Shown here: piece by piece, positions 1 to 6,475 of the stretch
Numbering within the stretch: position 1 is the first letter of the stretch
How the letters are laid out: every line of letters starts with the position of its first letter
DNA from: an uncultured Collinsella sp.
Lineage (GTDB): Bacteria > Actinomycetota > Coriobacteriia > Coriobacteriales > Coriobacteriaceae
Assembly (NCBI GenBank): GCA_900545505.1
Contig: UQZC01000054.1
Coordinates: 1 to 8,753, forward strand
Direction of reading: 5' to 3'
Length of the DNA stretch: 8,753 bases
Program-made: the position numbers and the translations under genes
The notes under the pieces: generated by a model
The model's database searches: none
Seen by the model: the letters and a program-made list of their open reading frames with translations, nothing else
Told to the model about the DNA's origin: nothing

Positions 1-88
1 AATAGGCGTATCGAATCGGAACATCGGAGGCGGACTGCACACCCATCGGCAGGCCGACCCCACAACAAGAAGGTTGGTGAGCGCATTC
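1..88 (+). other. 5' leader region of malQ
   Basis: This short stretch precedes malQ. A TAG at 3-5 could be the end of an upstream gene, but too little is visible to say. I see a 5-bp hairpin (TCGGC 46-50 with GCCGA 53-57) and a Shine-Dalgarno-like AAGAAGG at 67-73, followed by a second purine-rich GGTGAG at 76-81. No convincing -35/-10 pair is visible. The malQ reading frame stays open back to base 2, so the frame itself does not fix the start. Confidence 0.4.
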
Positions 89-1594
89 ATGGAGCGTGCA
101 AGCGGCGTCCTCATGCCCGTCTCATCTCTGCCCGGACCATACGGAATCGGCGGCTTTGGCTGGAATGCCTACGACTTCGTCGATTTTCTCGCCTCGTGCA
201 AACAACATTACTGGCAGATTCTGCCCCTTACGACGACCAGCTATGGCGATTCGCCCTATCAGTCGTTCTCGGCCCGCGCAGGCAACCCCAACTTTATCGA
301 CTTTGCCGAGCTTATCGAGGCAGGGTATCTGGAGCAGCGCGATATCGATGGCGTGTATCTGGGATCCGACCCCAGCAATGTCGACTACGGTGCCATCTTT
401 GGTGGCCGCCGTCAGATTCTCGACCGCGCCGCCGAGCGCTTTGCCGCCGACAAGCCGGCCGATTTCGATGACTTTATCCAGGCCAACGAGGACTGGCTCA
501 TCCCCTACTGTGAGTTCATGACCGTCAAAGAGGAGTGCGGTCTCAAGGCGTTTTGGGAGTGGCCCGCGGAGCTCCGCACCCGCGGCGAGGCTTCCGCCAA
601 GGTCTGCGCCGACCATCCGGCGCGTATGCTCTACCACCAGATGACGCAGTACTTCTTCGATCGCCAGTGGAGCCGCCTCAAGGCCTATGCCAACGAGCGC
701 GACATTCTCATCATCGGCGACCTGCCCATCTATGTCTCGCGTGACTCCGTCGAGATGTGGGCGACGCCTGAGCTCTTTAAGATCGACGCCGCCGGCAATC
801 CCGTGAGCGTCGCCGGCACGCCGCCCGACCAGTTCTCGGCCACCGGCCAGTACTGGGGCAACCCCATCTACGACTGGGACGCCATGGAGTCCGACGGCTT
901 CTCCTGGTGGGAGGGCCGCATTCGCGCCGCCCTCGACATGTACGACGTCATCCGCCTGGATCACTTCCGCGGCTTCGAAGCCTATTGGGAGGTGCCGTTC
1001 TCCTCACCCGATTCGTCCTACGGTTCGTGGACGCAGGGTCCCGGCCTCAAGTTCTTCAAGACGCTCGAGGAAAAGCTCGGCACGCTGCCCATCATCGCCG
1101 AGGACCTGGGCTTCCTCACCCCCGGCGTCATCGACATGCGCGACAACTCGGGCTTCCCCGGCATGAAGATCCTGCAGTTTGCCTTTGAGGGCACCAACTC
1201 GTACTACCTGCCGCATAACTACATCGCCAACACCGTCGCCTATGTGGGCACCCACGATAACGAGACGGCGCGCGGTTGGTTTGAGGGAACGGCCACCCCG
1301 CGTCAGCGCGAGCAGGCAGCCCTGTACACCCATCAGCAGGCCGGCGAACCCATGGCAGATGCACTCAACCGCGCCATCGCCGCCAGCGTGAGCGACACGT
1401 GCATCTACACCATGCAGGACCTGCTCAACTTGGGCAACGAGGCGCGCATCAACACCCCTGCCACGCTGGGCGGCAACTGGACCTGGCGCATGCTCGACGG
1501 CGCCATCACCCGCGAGCTCGAGCACAAACTCACCGACTGGACCGAGACCTACTTCCGCATCCCGTCGGAAGCCGAAATCGAGCTTCCTCAATAG
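89..1594 (+). CDS. malQ: 4-alpha-glucanotransferase (amylomaltase, GH77)
   Basis: MalQ moves alpha-1,4-glucan segments between maltodextrins in the cytosol, releasing glucose and building chains long enough for phosphorylase. The protein of 501 residues has the usual length for bacterial GH77 enzymes. It opens with the family hallmark SSLPGPYGIG (residues 12-21). The catalytic residues are all visible: nucleophile Asp291 in RLDHFRGF, acid/base Glu338 in IAEDLG, and transition-state Asp390 in THDNET. GDLPIYV (210-216) is also typical. I chose the ATG at 89 because family members begin just before this hallmark. TTG at 74 directly abuts the AAGAAGG sequence and GTG at 77 lies only 3 bases from it, both too close, but either would add only 4-5 residues. 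glgP follows on the same strand, which fits joint use of maltodextrin. Function is very secure; the exact start is less so. Confidence 0.95.
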   Translation: MERASGVLMPVSSLPGPYGIGGFGWNAYDFVDFLASCKQHYWQILPLTTTSYGDSPYQSFSARAGNPNFIDFAELIEAGYLEQRDIDGVYLGSDPSNVDYGAIFGGRRQILDRAAERFAADKPADFDDFIQANEDWLIPYCEFMTVKEECGLKAFWEWPAELRTRGEASAKVCADHPARMLYHQMTQYFFDRQWSRLKAYANERDILIIGDLPIYVSRDSVEMWATPELFKIDAAGNPVSVAGTPPDQFSATGQYWGNPIYDWDAMESDGFSWWEGRIRAALDMYDVIRLDHFRGFEAYWEVPFSSPDSSYGSWTQGPGLKFFKTLEEKLGTLPIIAEDLGFLTPGVIDMRDNSGFPGMKILQFAFEGTNSYYLPHNYIANTVAYVGTHDNETARGWFEGTATPRQREQAALYTHQQAGEPMADALNRAIAASVSDTCIYTMQDLLNLGNEARINTPATLGGNWTWRMLDGAITRELEHKLTDWTETYFRIPSEAEIELPQ

Positions 1595-1642
1595 GAGCTA
1601 CCGCGCCCAACCCCTCCCCACCGTGCGGACGCGAACGCTTTT

Positions 1643-1682
1643 CCCGCGCGAGGCCACCCCAATCCCCTCGCGCGGGCTTCTT
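1643..1682 (+). terminator. GC-rich hairpin between malQ and glgP (attenuator or weak terminator)
   Basis: A perfect 11-bp stem, CCCGCGCGAGG (1643-1653) with CCTCGCGCGGG (1666-1676), encloses a 12-base loop and is followed by CTTCTT. The stem is very stable but the T-run is short and broken, so termination may be partial. Only about 30 bases separate it from the glgP ribosome binding site, and I see no good promoter there. The hairpin may therefore set the malQ:glgP ratio, protect mRNA ends, or terminate before a promoter I cannot recognise. Confidence 0.6.
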
Positions 1683-1712
1683 ATGAATTGCAGACATGAA
1701 ACAACCCATCAC

Positions 1713-1717
1713 AGGAG
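1713..1717 (+). promoter_or_regulatory. Ribosome binding site deciding the glgP start
   Basis: AGGAG lies 5 bases before the ATG at 1723. The in-frame upstream ATG at 1696 has no purine-rich sequence at a suitable distance, so 1723 is preferred. Confidence 0.8.
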
Positions 1718-1722
1718 AAAAC

Positions 1723-3990
1723 ATGCCCCAAATTAACCTCATGGAACTCGCCGAGCAGTCTTTTGGCACCTCGCTCGAGCAGCTCGACGACCGTCGCGTT
1801 TACAAGCTGCTGGTCAAACTCGTGCAGGAGCGCTCCGCCGCCCGCCCGCTCAACAACGGCAAGAAAAAGCTCTATTACATTTCCGCCGAATTTTTGATCG
1901 GCAAGCTGCTCATCAACAACATGATCGACCTCGGCATCTACGACGAGGTTAAGGACCAGCTCACCGCCGCAGGCCACAACCTCAACAAGATCGAGGAGTT
2001 CGAGGTCGAGCCGTCGCTCGGCAACGGCGGCCTGGGCCGCCTGGCCGCGTGCTTCCTGGATTCCATCGCCACGCTGGGCTTGACCGGCGATGGCGTGGGC
2101 CTCAACTATCACTACGGCCTGTTCCGTCAGCGCTTTGTCGACAACCAGCAGAAGGCCGTCCCCGACGAGTGGCTCGGTGAGCAGGACATCCTAGTCGACG
2201 ATGACCGCTCCTACACCGTCGAATTCGGCGATTTTGCCGTTACCTCCAAGCTCGTCAACATCGATGTGCCCGGTTACGGCCAGCCCACCAAGAACCGCCT
2301 GCGCCTGTTCGACCTGGCGAGCGTCGACGACGGCCTGGTCCCCGGCAGTTCCATCGACTTCGACAAGACCGAGATCGCCAAGAACCTCACCTTGTTCCTC
2401 TACCCCGACGATTCCGACGAGCAGGGCCGCCTGCTTCGCATCTACCAGGAATACTTCATGGTGAGCAACGCCGCCCAGCTCCTGATCGACGAGGCCATCG
2501 AGCGCGGCAGCAACCTGCACGATCTGGCCGACTACGCCGTGGTCCAAATTAACGACACGCACCCCACCATGGTCATCCCCGAGCTCATTCGCTTGCTCAC
2601 CACCGAGCATAGCATCGAGTTTGACGAGGCCGTGACCATCGTACGCTCCATGGTCGCCTACACTAACCACACGATTCTTGCCGAGGCGCTCGAGAAGTGG
2701 CCGCTCGCCAGCCTGCAGAAGGTCTCCCCTGCCATCGCCGACATTATCGTCAAGCTCGATGAGGTCGCGAAGGCCGAGCACGATGACCCGCGCGTCGCCA
2801 TCATCGACGAATACGACACCGTCCACATGGCCCACGTGGACATCCACTTTGGCTTCTCCATCAACGGCGTAGCCGCCCTCCACACCAAGATCTTGGAGGA
2901 CACCGAGCTTCATCCGTTCTACGAAATCTATCCCGAGAAGTTCTCCAACAAGACCAACGGCATCACCTTCCGCCGCTGGATCCATGGGGCCAACCCCGCG
3001 CTCGCTAGCCTGCTCGACGATGTGATCGGCACCGACTGGCGCAGCACCGGCGATCTGAGCAAACTCGCCAAGTTCGCCGACGACAAGGACGTTCTTGAGC
3101 GCCTGGCCGCCACCAAGGTCGAAGCCAAGGCCATCATGCGCCAGTTCATGGCGCTCGAGCAGGGCGTGACCATTCCCTCCAATGCCATCATCGACGTCCA
3201 GGTCAAGCGCATCCACGAGTACAAGCGTCAGCAGATGCTCGCGCTCTACATCATCTGGAAGTACCTCGATATCAAAAACGGCAACAGACCTAAGCACCCC
3301 GTCACCATCATCTTTGGCGGCAAGGCGGCGCCTGCCTACACTATCGCGCAGGACATCATCCATCTGATCTTGACGCTGTCGCAGTGGATTGCAAACGACC
3401 CCGACGTGGCTCCCTACCTGCAGGTCGTCATGATCGAGAACTACAACGTCACCGCCGCCGAGCGCGTGATCCCCGCCGCTGATATCTCCGAGCAGATCAG
3501 CCTGGCCTCCAAGGAGGCGAGCGGCACCTCCAACATGAAGTTCATGCTCAACGGCGCCCTAACCCTGTGCACGCTCGACGGCGCCAACGTGGAGATTGCC
3601 GAGCTCGTGGGCGACGAGAATATCTATACCTTTGGCGCCTCGTCCAAACAGGTCGAGCAGCTCTATGCCGACGGCACCTATGACGCCGGTGTGCTCTACC
3701 GCAAGCCCGGCATTAAACTGCTGGTGGACTTCATCACCAACCCGGCCTTTATGGCGACCGGCAACGTCGAGCGCCTGCAGCGCCTGCACGATGACATTAA
3801 GGGCAAGGACTGGTTTATGGCCCTGCTCGACATCGAGGAGTACATCCAGACCAAGGAGCGCGTGTTGGCCGACTACGAGGACCAGGACGCCTGGATGCGC
3901 AAGACGCTCATCAATATCGCCAACGCCGGCACCTTCTCGTCTGACCGCACGATCTCCCAGTACAACGACGAGATTTGGCACCTGAACTAA
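1723..3990 (+). CDS. glgP: Glycogen/maltodextrin (alpha-glucan) phosphorylase, GT35
   Basis: This enzyme uses phosphate to cleave the terminal glucose of alpha-1,4-glucans, giving glucose-1-phosphate in the cytosol. The 755 residues from the ATG at 1723 are at the short end for the family, consistent with a bacterial enzyme lacking the N-terminal regulatory extension of animal phosphorylases. Hallmarks appear in order: YYISAEFLIG (51-60), SLGNGGLGRLAACFLDS (98-114), QINDTHP (from 275), NHTILAEALEKWP, IHEYKRQ (about 497-503) and EASGTSNMKF, whose Lys606 is the pyridoxal-phosphate-binding lysine. The C-terminus WHLN is complete. It lies downstream of malQ and a strong terminator follows. Sequence cannot separate glycogen phosphorylase (glgP) from maltodextrin phosphorylase (malP); pairing with malQ and facing a sugar importer makes a maltodextrin role likely. 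The reading frame is intact. Confidence 0.95.
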   Translation: MPQINLMELAEQSFGTSLEQLDDRRVYKLLVKLVQERSAARPLNNGKKKLYYISAEFLIGKLLINNMIDLGIYDEVKDQLTAAGHNLNKIEEFEVEPSLGNGGLGRLAACFLDSIATLGLTGDGVGLNYHYGLFRQRFVDNQQKAVPDEWLGEQDILVDDDRSYTVEFGDFAVTSKLVNIDVPGYGQPTKNRLRLFDLASVDDGLVPGSSIDFDKTEIAKNLTLFLYPDDSDEQGRLLRIYQEYFMVSNAAQLLIDEAIERGSNLHDLADYAVVQINDTHPTMVIPELIRLLTTEHSIEFDEAVTIVRSMVAYTNHTILAEALEKWPLASLQKVSPAIADIIVKLDEVAKAEHDDPRVAIIDEYDTVHMAHVDIHFGFSINGVAALHTKILEDTELHPFYEIYPEKFSNKTNGITFRRWIHGANPALASLLDDVIGTDWRSTGDLSKLAKFADDKDVLERLAATKVEAKAIMRQFMALEQGVTIPSNAIIDVQVKRIHEYKRQQMLALYIIWKYLDIKNGNRPKHPVTIIFGGKAAPAYTIAQDIIHLILTLSQWIANDPDVAPYLQVVMIENYNVTAAERVIPAADISEQISLASKEASGTSNMKFMLNGALTLCTLDGANVEIAELVGDENIYTFGASSKQVEQLYADGTYDAGVLYRKPGIKLLVDFITNPAFMATGNVERLQRLHDDIKGKDWFMALLDIEEYIQTKERVLADYEDQDAWMRKTLINIANAGTFSSDRTISQYNDEIWHLN

Positions 3991-4018
3991 TTTCGCTTCC
4001 CTTACCCATCCTCTTGAG

Positions 4019-4051
4019 AAACGGAGTCGTGGCAACACGGCTCCGTTTTTT
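4019..4051 (+). terminator. Intrinsic terminator after glgP
   Basis: A 12-bp stem, AACGGAGTCGTG (4020-4031) with CACGGCTCCGTT (4036-4047), has one T-G wobble pair and closes on a GCAA loop, a GNRA-type tetraloop. It is followed by a run of T to 4051, 29 bases after the glgP stop codon. The long stem plus T-run make this a confident rho-independent terminator for the plus-strand genes. Confidence 0.92.
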
Positions 4052-4091
4052 GTGCCCGTACGTTACCCTGTGACCCGACTCGACCAAACAA

Positions 4092-4146
4092 TCTCGATCT
4101 GTAACAACTACTCGGTAAAAACGGTCCCAGCTGTTACAGATTGAGA
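4092..4146. repeat. Inverted-repeat unit 1 of an intergenic repeat pair
   Basis: The left arm TCTCGATCTGTAACA (4092-4106) and right arm TGTTACAGATTGAGA (4132-4146) are inverted repeats matching at 14 of 15 positions around a 25-base centre. The single difference (G4096 opposite T4142) would be a G-U wobble in plus-strand RNA. Unit 2 has the same 55-base length and the same arms 81 bases downstream. No T-run follows, so it does not look like a terminator. The element lies between the terminators of two convergent blocks, outside any recognisable gene. Function is unknown; a REP-like dispersed repeat, a structured RNA or paired protein-binding sites are possible. Confidence 0.8.
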
Positions 4147-4172
4147 CATACCGGCCCCTCCCCTTGGGTTTA

Positions 4173-4227
4173 TCTCAATCTGTAACATCTAACGTCCGAA
4201 ATCGGCCCTACCCGTTACAGATCGAGA
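4173..4227. repeat. Inverted-repeat unit 2 of an intergenic repeat pair
   Basis: The left arm TCTCAATCTGTAACA (4173-4187) faces the right arm GTTACAGATCGAGA (4214-4227). The central 25 bases (4188-4212) match those of unit 1 at 13 positions by my count, so the two units look like diverged copies in the same orientation. Within the unit the arms have one mismatch (A4177 opposite C4223), which would be a U-G wobble in minus-strand RNA. The left arm is a perfect 15-base complement of the right arm of unit 1, and the right arm a perfect 14-base complement of the left arm of unit 1. Confidence 0.8.
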
Positions 4228-4256
4228 CAAACGACCGGCCAGACAACCCCAACACA

Positions 4257-4299
4257 AAGAAAGGCTCCCCTCTCGCCCGGTGGACGGGAGGGGAGCCTT
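4257..4299 (-). terminator. Intrinsic terminator of the minus-strand ABC importer operon
   Basis: AAGGCTCCCCTC (4261-4272) and GAGGGGAGCCTT (4288-4299) form a perfect 12-bp stem that can extend inward by three more pairs, one of them a wobble. Read on the minus strand, the stem runs into CCTTTCTTT, while on the plus strand no T-run follows. It lies 68 bases past the ATPase stop codon, so it is assigned to the minus-strand operon. Bases 4300-4367, between it and the stop codon, show nothing I can name. Confidence 0.88.
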
Positions 4300-4367
4300 A
4301 TATGTGACCGCGGCAAAAGGATGGCAATACCGCAGTCGCCCAAAGGGAGGGCCTGGATGCACCGGGC

Positions 4368-5567
4368 CTAGATAAGGTTCTTGCCAGAGACCTTATCGAA
4401 GAGGTGGGTCGCGTTCTTCTCGAACTTGAACCAGATGGTGTCGCCAGCCTTGAGCGCGCCCTTGGCCTCGAGGTCGACGACGGGGATAATCAGGACAAAC
4501 TGGCCGTCGGGAGCGGTCACGTGGACATGCTCGGTCGAGCCCATGAGCTCGGTCACCTCGACGGTACCCTGGAGCGCGCCCTCCTCGCCCTTGTCGGCAA
4601 GCAGGATCTGCTCGGGACGCACGCCGGCCGTAATCTCCTTCACGTCGCCGCCGTTCCAGTTGAGGGCAAGCTGAGCGCAAGTCTCGGGGGCGAGCGCCAC
4701 GTTCATATCCTCGGTCTTGACGGTAAAGCCGTTGCCCGAGCGCACCAGCTGGGCATCGAAGAAGTTCATCTGCGGCACGCCGATGAAACCGGCGACGAAG
4801 ATGTTCGCGGGATGGTTGAAGACCTCCTGCGGCGTGGCGATCTGCTGGACGACGCCGTCCTTCATGACCACGATACGGTCGCCAAGGGTCATGGCCTCGG
4901 TCTGGTCGTGAGTAACATAAATGAACGTGCCCTTGATCTCGTGGCGCAGCTTAATGAGCTCGGCACGCATCTGGTTACGAAGCTTGGCGTCCAGGTTGGA
5001 CAGCGGCTCGTCCATCAGGAAAACCTTGGGGTCACGCACGATGGCGCGGCCGATAGCGACACGCTGGCGCTGGCCGCCGGAGAGCGCCTTGGGCTTACGG
5101 TCGAGGTACTCGGTAATGCCCAGAATCTCGGCAGCAGAGCGAACCTTGCGGTCGATCTCGTCCTTGGGAACCTTCTTGAGCTCGAGCGTAAATGCCATGT
5201 TCTCGTACACCGTCATATTGGGGTACAGAGCGTAGCTCTGGAACACCATGGCGATGTCGCGGTCCTTGGGCGCCACGTCGTTGACACGCTTGCCGTCGAT
5301 GAGCACATCGCCCGAGGTAATGTCCTCCAGGCCGGCGACCATGCGCATCGTCGTGGACTTACCGCAGCCAGAGGGGCCAACGAGGACGACGAACTCCTGG
5401 TCGTGAACGGTGAGGTTGAAGTCCTCTACAGCGAGCACACCGTCCTCGGTAACCTTGAGGTTGTGCTTCTTCTCCTCGGTCTTCTTCTTTTTGCCAAAGA
5501 AGCCCTTCTTTTTTGACTCGTTGTTGGGATACACCTTCTGAACATGTTTGAGAACGATCTCGGCCAT
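4368..5567 (-). CDS. Sugar ABC importer ATPase, MalK/MsmX/UgpC family
   Basis: This is the cytoplasmic ATP-hydrolysing subunit of a CUT1-type sugar importer; two copies drive the two permeases encoded upstream. In its 399 residues the motifs appear in order: A-loop Tyr13 in KVYPN, Walker A GPSGCGKST (64-72), Q-loop Gln110, signature LSGGQRQ (162-168), Walker B VFLMDE (182-187), D-loop SNLD (190-193) and H-loop His220. The C-terminal part from about residue 240 is the TOBE/regulatory region, with GVRPEQI at 315-321. The odd feature is a lysine-rich stretch at residues 16-43 between the A-loop and the strand before AVEDF, where MalK/MsmX proteins normally have only a few residues. The start ATG has GAAAGG at 5575-5580, seven bases away. 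It is last in the operon, 68 bases after the MalG-like permease and behind a hairpin. Such ATPases can serve several importers, so it may not be dedicated to this one. Confidence 0.93.
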   Translation of the reverse strand: MAEIVLKHVQKVYPNNESKKKGFFGKKKKTEEKKHNLKVTEDGVLAVEDFNLTVHDQEFVVLVGPSGCGKSTTMRMVAGLEDITSGDVLIDGKRVNDVAPKDRDIAMVFQSYALYPNMTVYENMAFTLELKKVPKDEIDRKVRSAAEILGITEYLDRKPKALSGGQRQRVAIGRAIVRDPKVFLMDEPLSNLDAKLRNQMRAELIKLRHEIKGTFIYVTHDQTEAMTLGDRIVVMKDGVVQQIATPQEVFNHPANIFVAGFIGVPQMNFFDAQLVRSGNGFTVKTEDMNVALAPETCAQLALNWNGGDVKEITAGVRPEQILLADKGEEGALQGTVEVTELMGSTEHVHVTAPDGQFVLIIPVVDLEAKGALKAGDTIWFKFEKNATHLFDKVSGKNLI

Positions 5568-5584
5568 GTCTCTACCTTTCGATA

Positions 5585-5611
5585 TGCGGCGCCGCGCTGA
5601 GGGGCGCCGCA
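5585..5611 (-). promoter_or_regulatory. Intercistronic hairpin between the MalG-like permease and ATPase genes
   Basis: A perfect 9-bp GC-rich stem, TGCGGCGCC (5585-5593) with GGCGCCGCA (5603-5611), has a 9-base loop. On the minus strand it is followed by ATATCGAAAGG, which is the ATPase ribosome binding site region and not a T-run. It is therefore more likely an mRNA-stability or processing element than a terminator. Its role is inferred. Confidence 0.6.
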
Positions 5612-5635
5612 GAAACTTGCAAAACAGTTACGGCA

Positions 5636-6475
5636 TCAGCCCTTGACGGCACCTGCCACCACGCCGTCGATGATGTACTTCTGACAGAGGATGTACATGA
5701 TAACGATAGGGATAACGACCATCATGATGCAGGCCATCATGGGGCCGAGCTCGACGTGGCCGTAGCCGCCGCGGAAGTACTGGATCAAGATAGGAATGGT
5801 CTTGTACTTGGTGGAGTCGAGCGTAAGGTAGGGCAGCAGATAGTCGTTCCAGACCCACATGGTCTCGAGGATGCCGACCGAAAGATAGGTGGGCTTCATG
5901 ATGGGAAGGACGATCTTAAAGAACACCTGGACCGGGTTGCAGCCATCAATCATGGCCGCCTCCTCGATCTCGAGCGGGATGTTCTTTACAAAACCGGCGA
6001 ACATAAAGACCGCCAGGCCCGCGCCAAAGCCGAGGTAGATAAAGCAGATGTTGAACGGCGTGTTGAAGCCGATGCGGTCCGCCAAATTGGACAGCGTGAA
6101 CATGAGCATCTGGAAGGGCACGACCATCGAGAAGACGAACAGGTAATAGAAGAAGTTCGAGATCTTGTTGTTGACACGAACCACATACCAAGCGCACATG
6201 GAACAGCACACCAAGATCAGCACGACCGACGTGACCGTGATGATGAGCGAGCACATAAATGCCGAGGCAAAGCCCTGCTCGTTAAGAGCGTGCAAGTAGT
6301 TTGCAAGGCCGTTGAACGTCTCGGGCGTGAGCAGATCGAACGCCGTGGTGGTGCTGATTGCGGTCGCTTTCTTAAAGGAATTGAGCGCGATCATAAACAC
6401 GGGGTAGATCCACGCGAGCGACAGGATCGTAAAGAAAATCGAGAGCGCGCGGTTAATAACCTTATCGCGTTTCAT
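5636..6475 (-). CDS. Sugar ABC importer permease, MalG-like
   Basis: This inner-membrane subunit forms the translocation channel with the MalF-like partner. Its 279 residues contain about six hydrophobic segments (roughly 11-31, 72-98, 108-129, 141-163, 197-217 and 245-265). The EAA loop that docks onto the ATPase is visible at 171-191, with EEAAMIDG and the downstream LP. The ending GVVAGAVKG is characteristic of MalG-type permeases. The start ATG overlaps the preceding permease stop by one base (TAATG), so the two are probably translationally coupled at equal dose. A near-perfect Shine-Dalgarno lies eight bases upstream, inside the end of that gene. Family assignment is secure; maltodextrin as the substrate comes from context. 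Confidence 0.92.
   Translation of the reverse strand: MKRDKVINRALSIFFTILSLAWIYPVFMIALNSFKKATAISTTTAFDLLTPETFNGLANYLHALNEQGFASAFMCSLIITVTSVVLILVCCSMCAWYVVRVNNKISNFFYYLFVFSMVVPFQMLMFTLSNLADRIGFNTPFNICFIYLGFGAGLAVFMFAGFVKNIPLEIEEAAMIDGCNPVQVFFKIVLPIMKPTYLSVGILETMWVWNDYLLPYLTLDSTKYKTIPILIQYFRGGYGHVELGPMMACIMMVVIPIVIMYILCQKYIIDGVVAGAVKG

Noticed and set aside
122..964. 280-codon minus-strand open frame inside malQ
   Set aside because: Shadow of malQ; the conserved catalytic residues are in the plus-strand frame.
1696..1722. ATG at 1696 as the glgP start
   Set aside because: It has no Shine-Dalgarno upstream, whereas AGGAG is well placed for the ATG at 1723.
2191..3363. 390-codon open frame on the minus strand inside glgP
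   Set aside because: It lies antisense to a clear phosphorylase, is low in complexity (many Val, Asp, Gly, Leu) and shows no domain; it is a codon-bias shadow typical of high-GC genes.
4092..4227. Possible CRISPR array
   Set aside because: Only two units, each built from inverted arms rather than identical direct repeats with unique spacers, and no cas genes nearby.
4092..4227. Possible MITE with target-site duplications
   Set aside because: The arms resemble terminal inverted repeats, but I could not find matching short direct repeats flanking either unit.
4404..5516. 370-codon plus-strand open frame antisense to the ATPase gene
   Set aside because: It mirrors the ATPase coding frame, lacks recognisable motifs and has no independent support such as a ribosome site.
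5568..5635. Separate promoter for the ATPase gene
   Set aside because: No convincing -35/-10 pair is visible in the 68 bases, which are mostly occupied by the hairpin.
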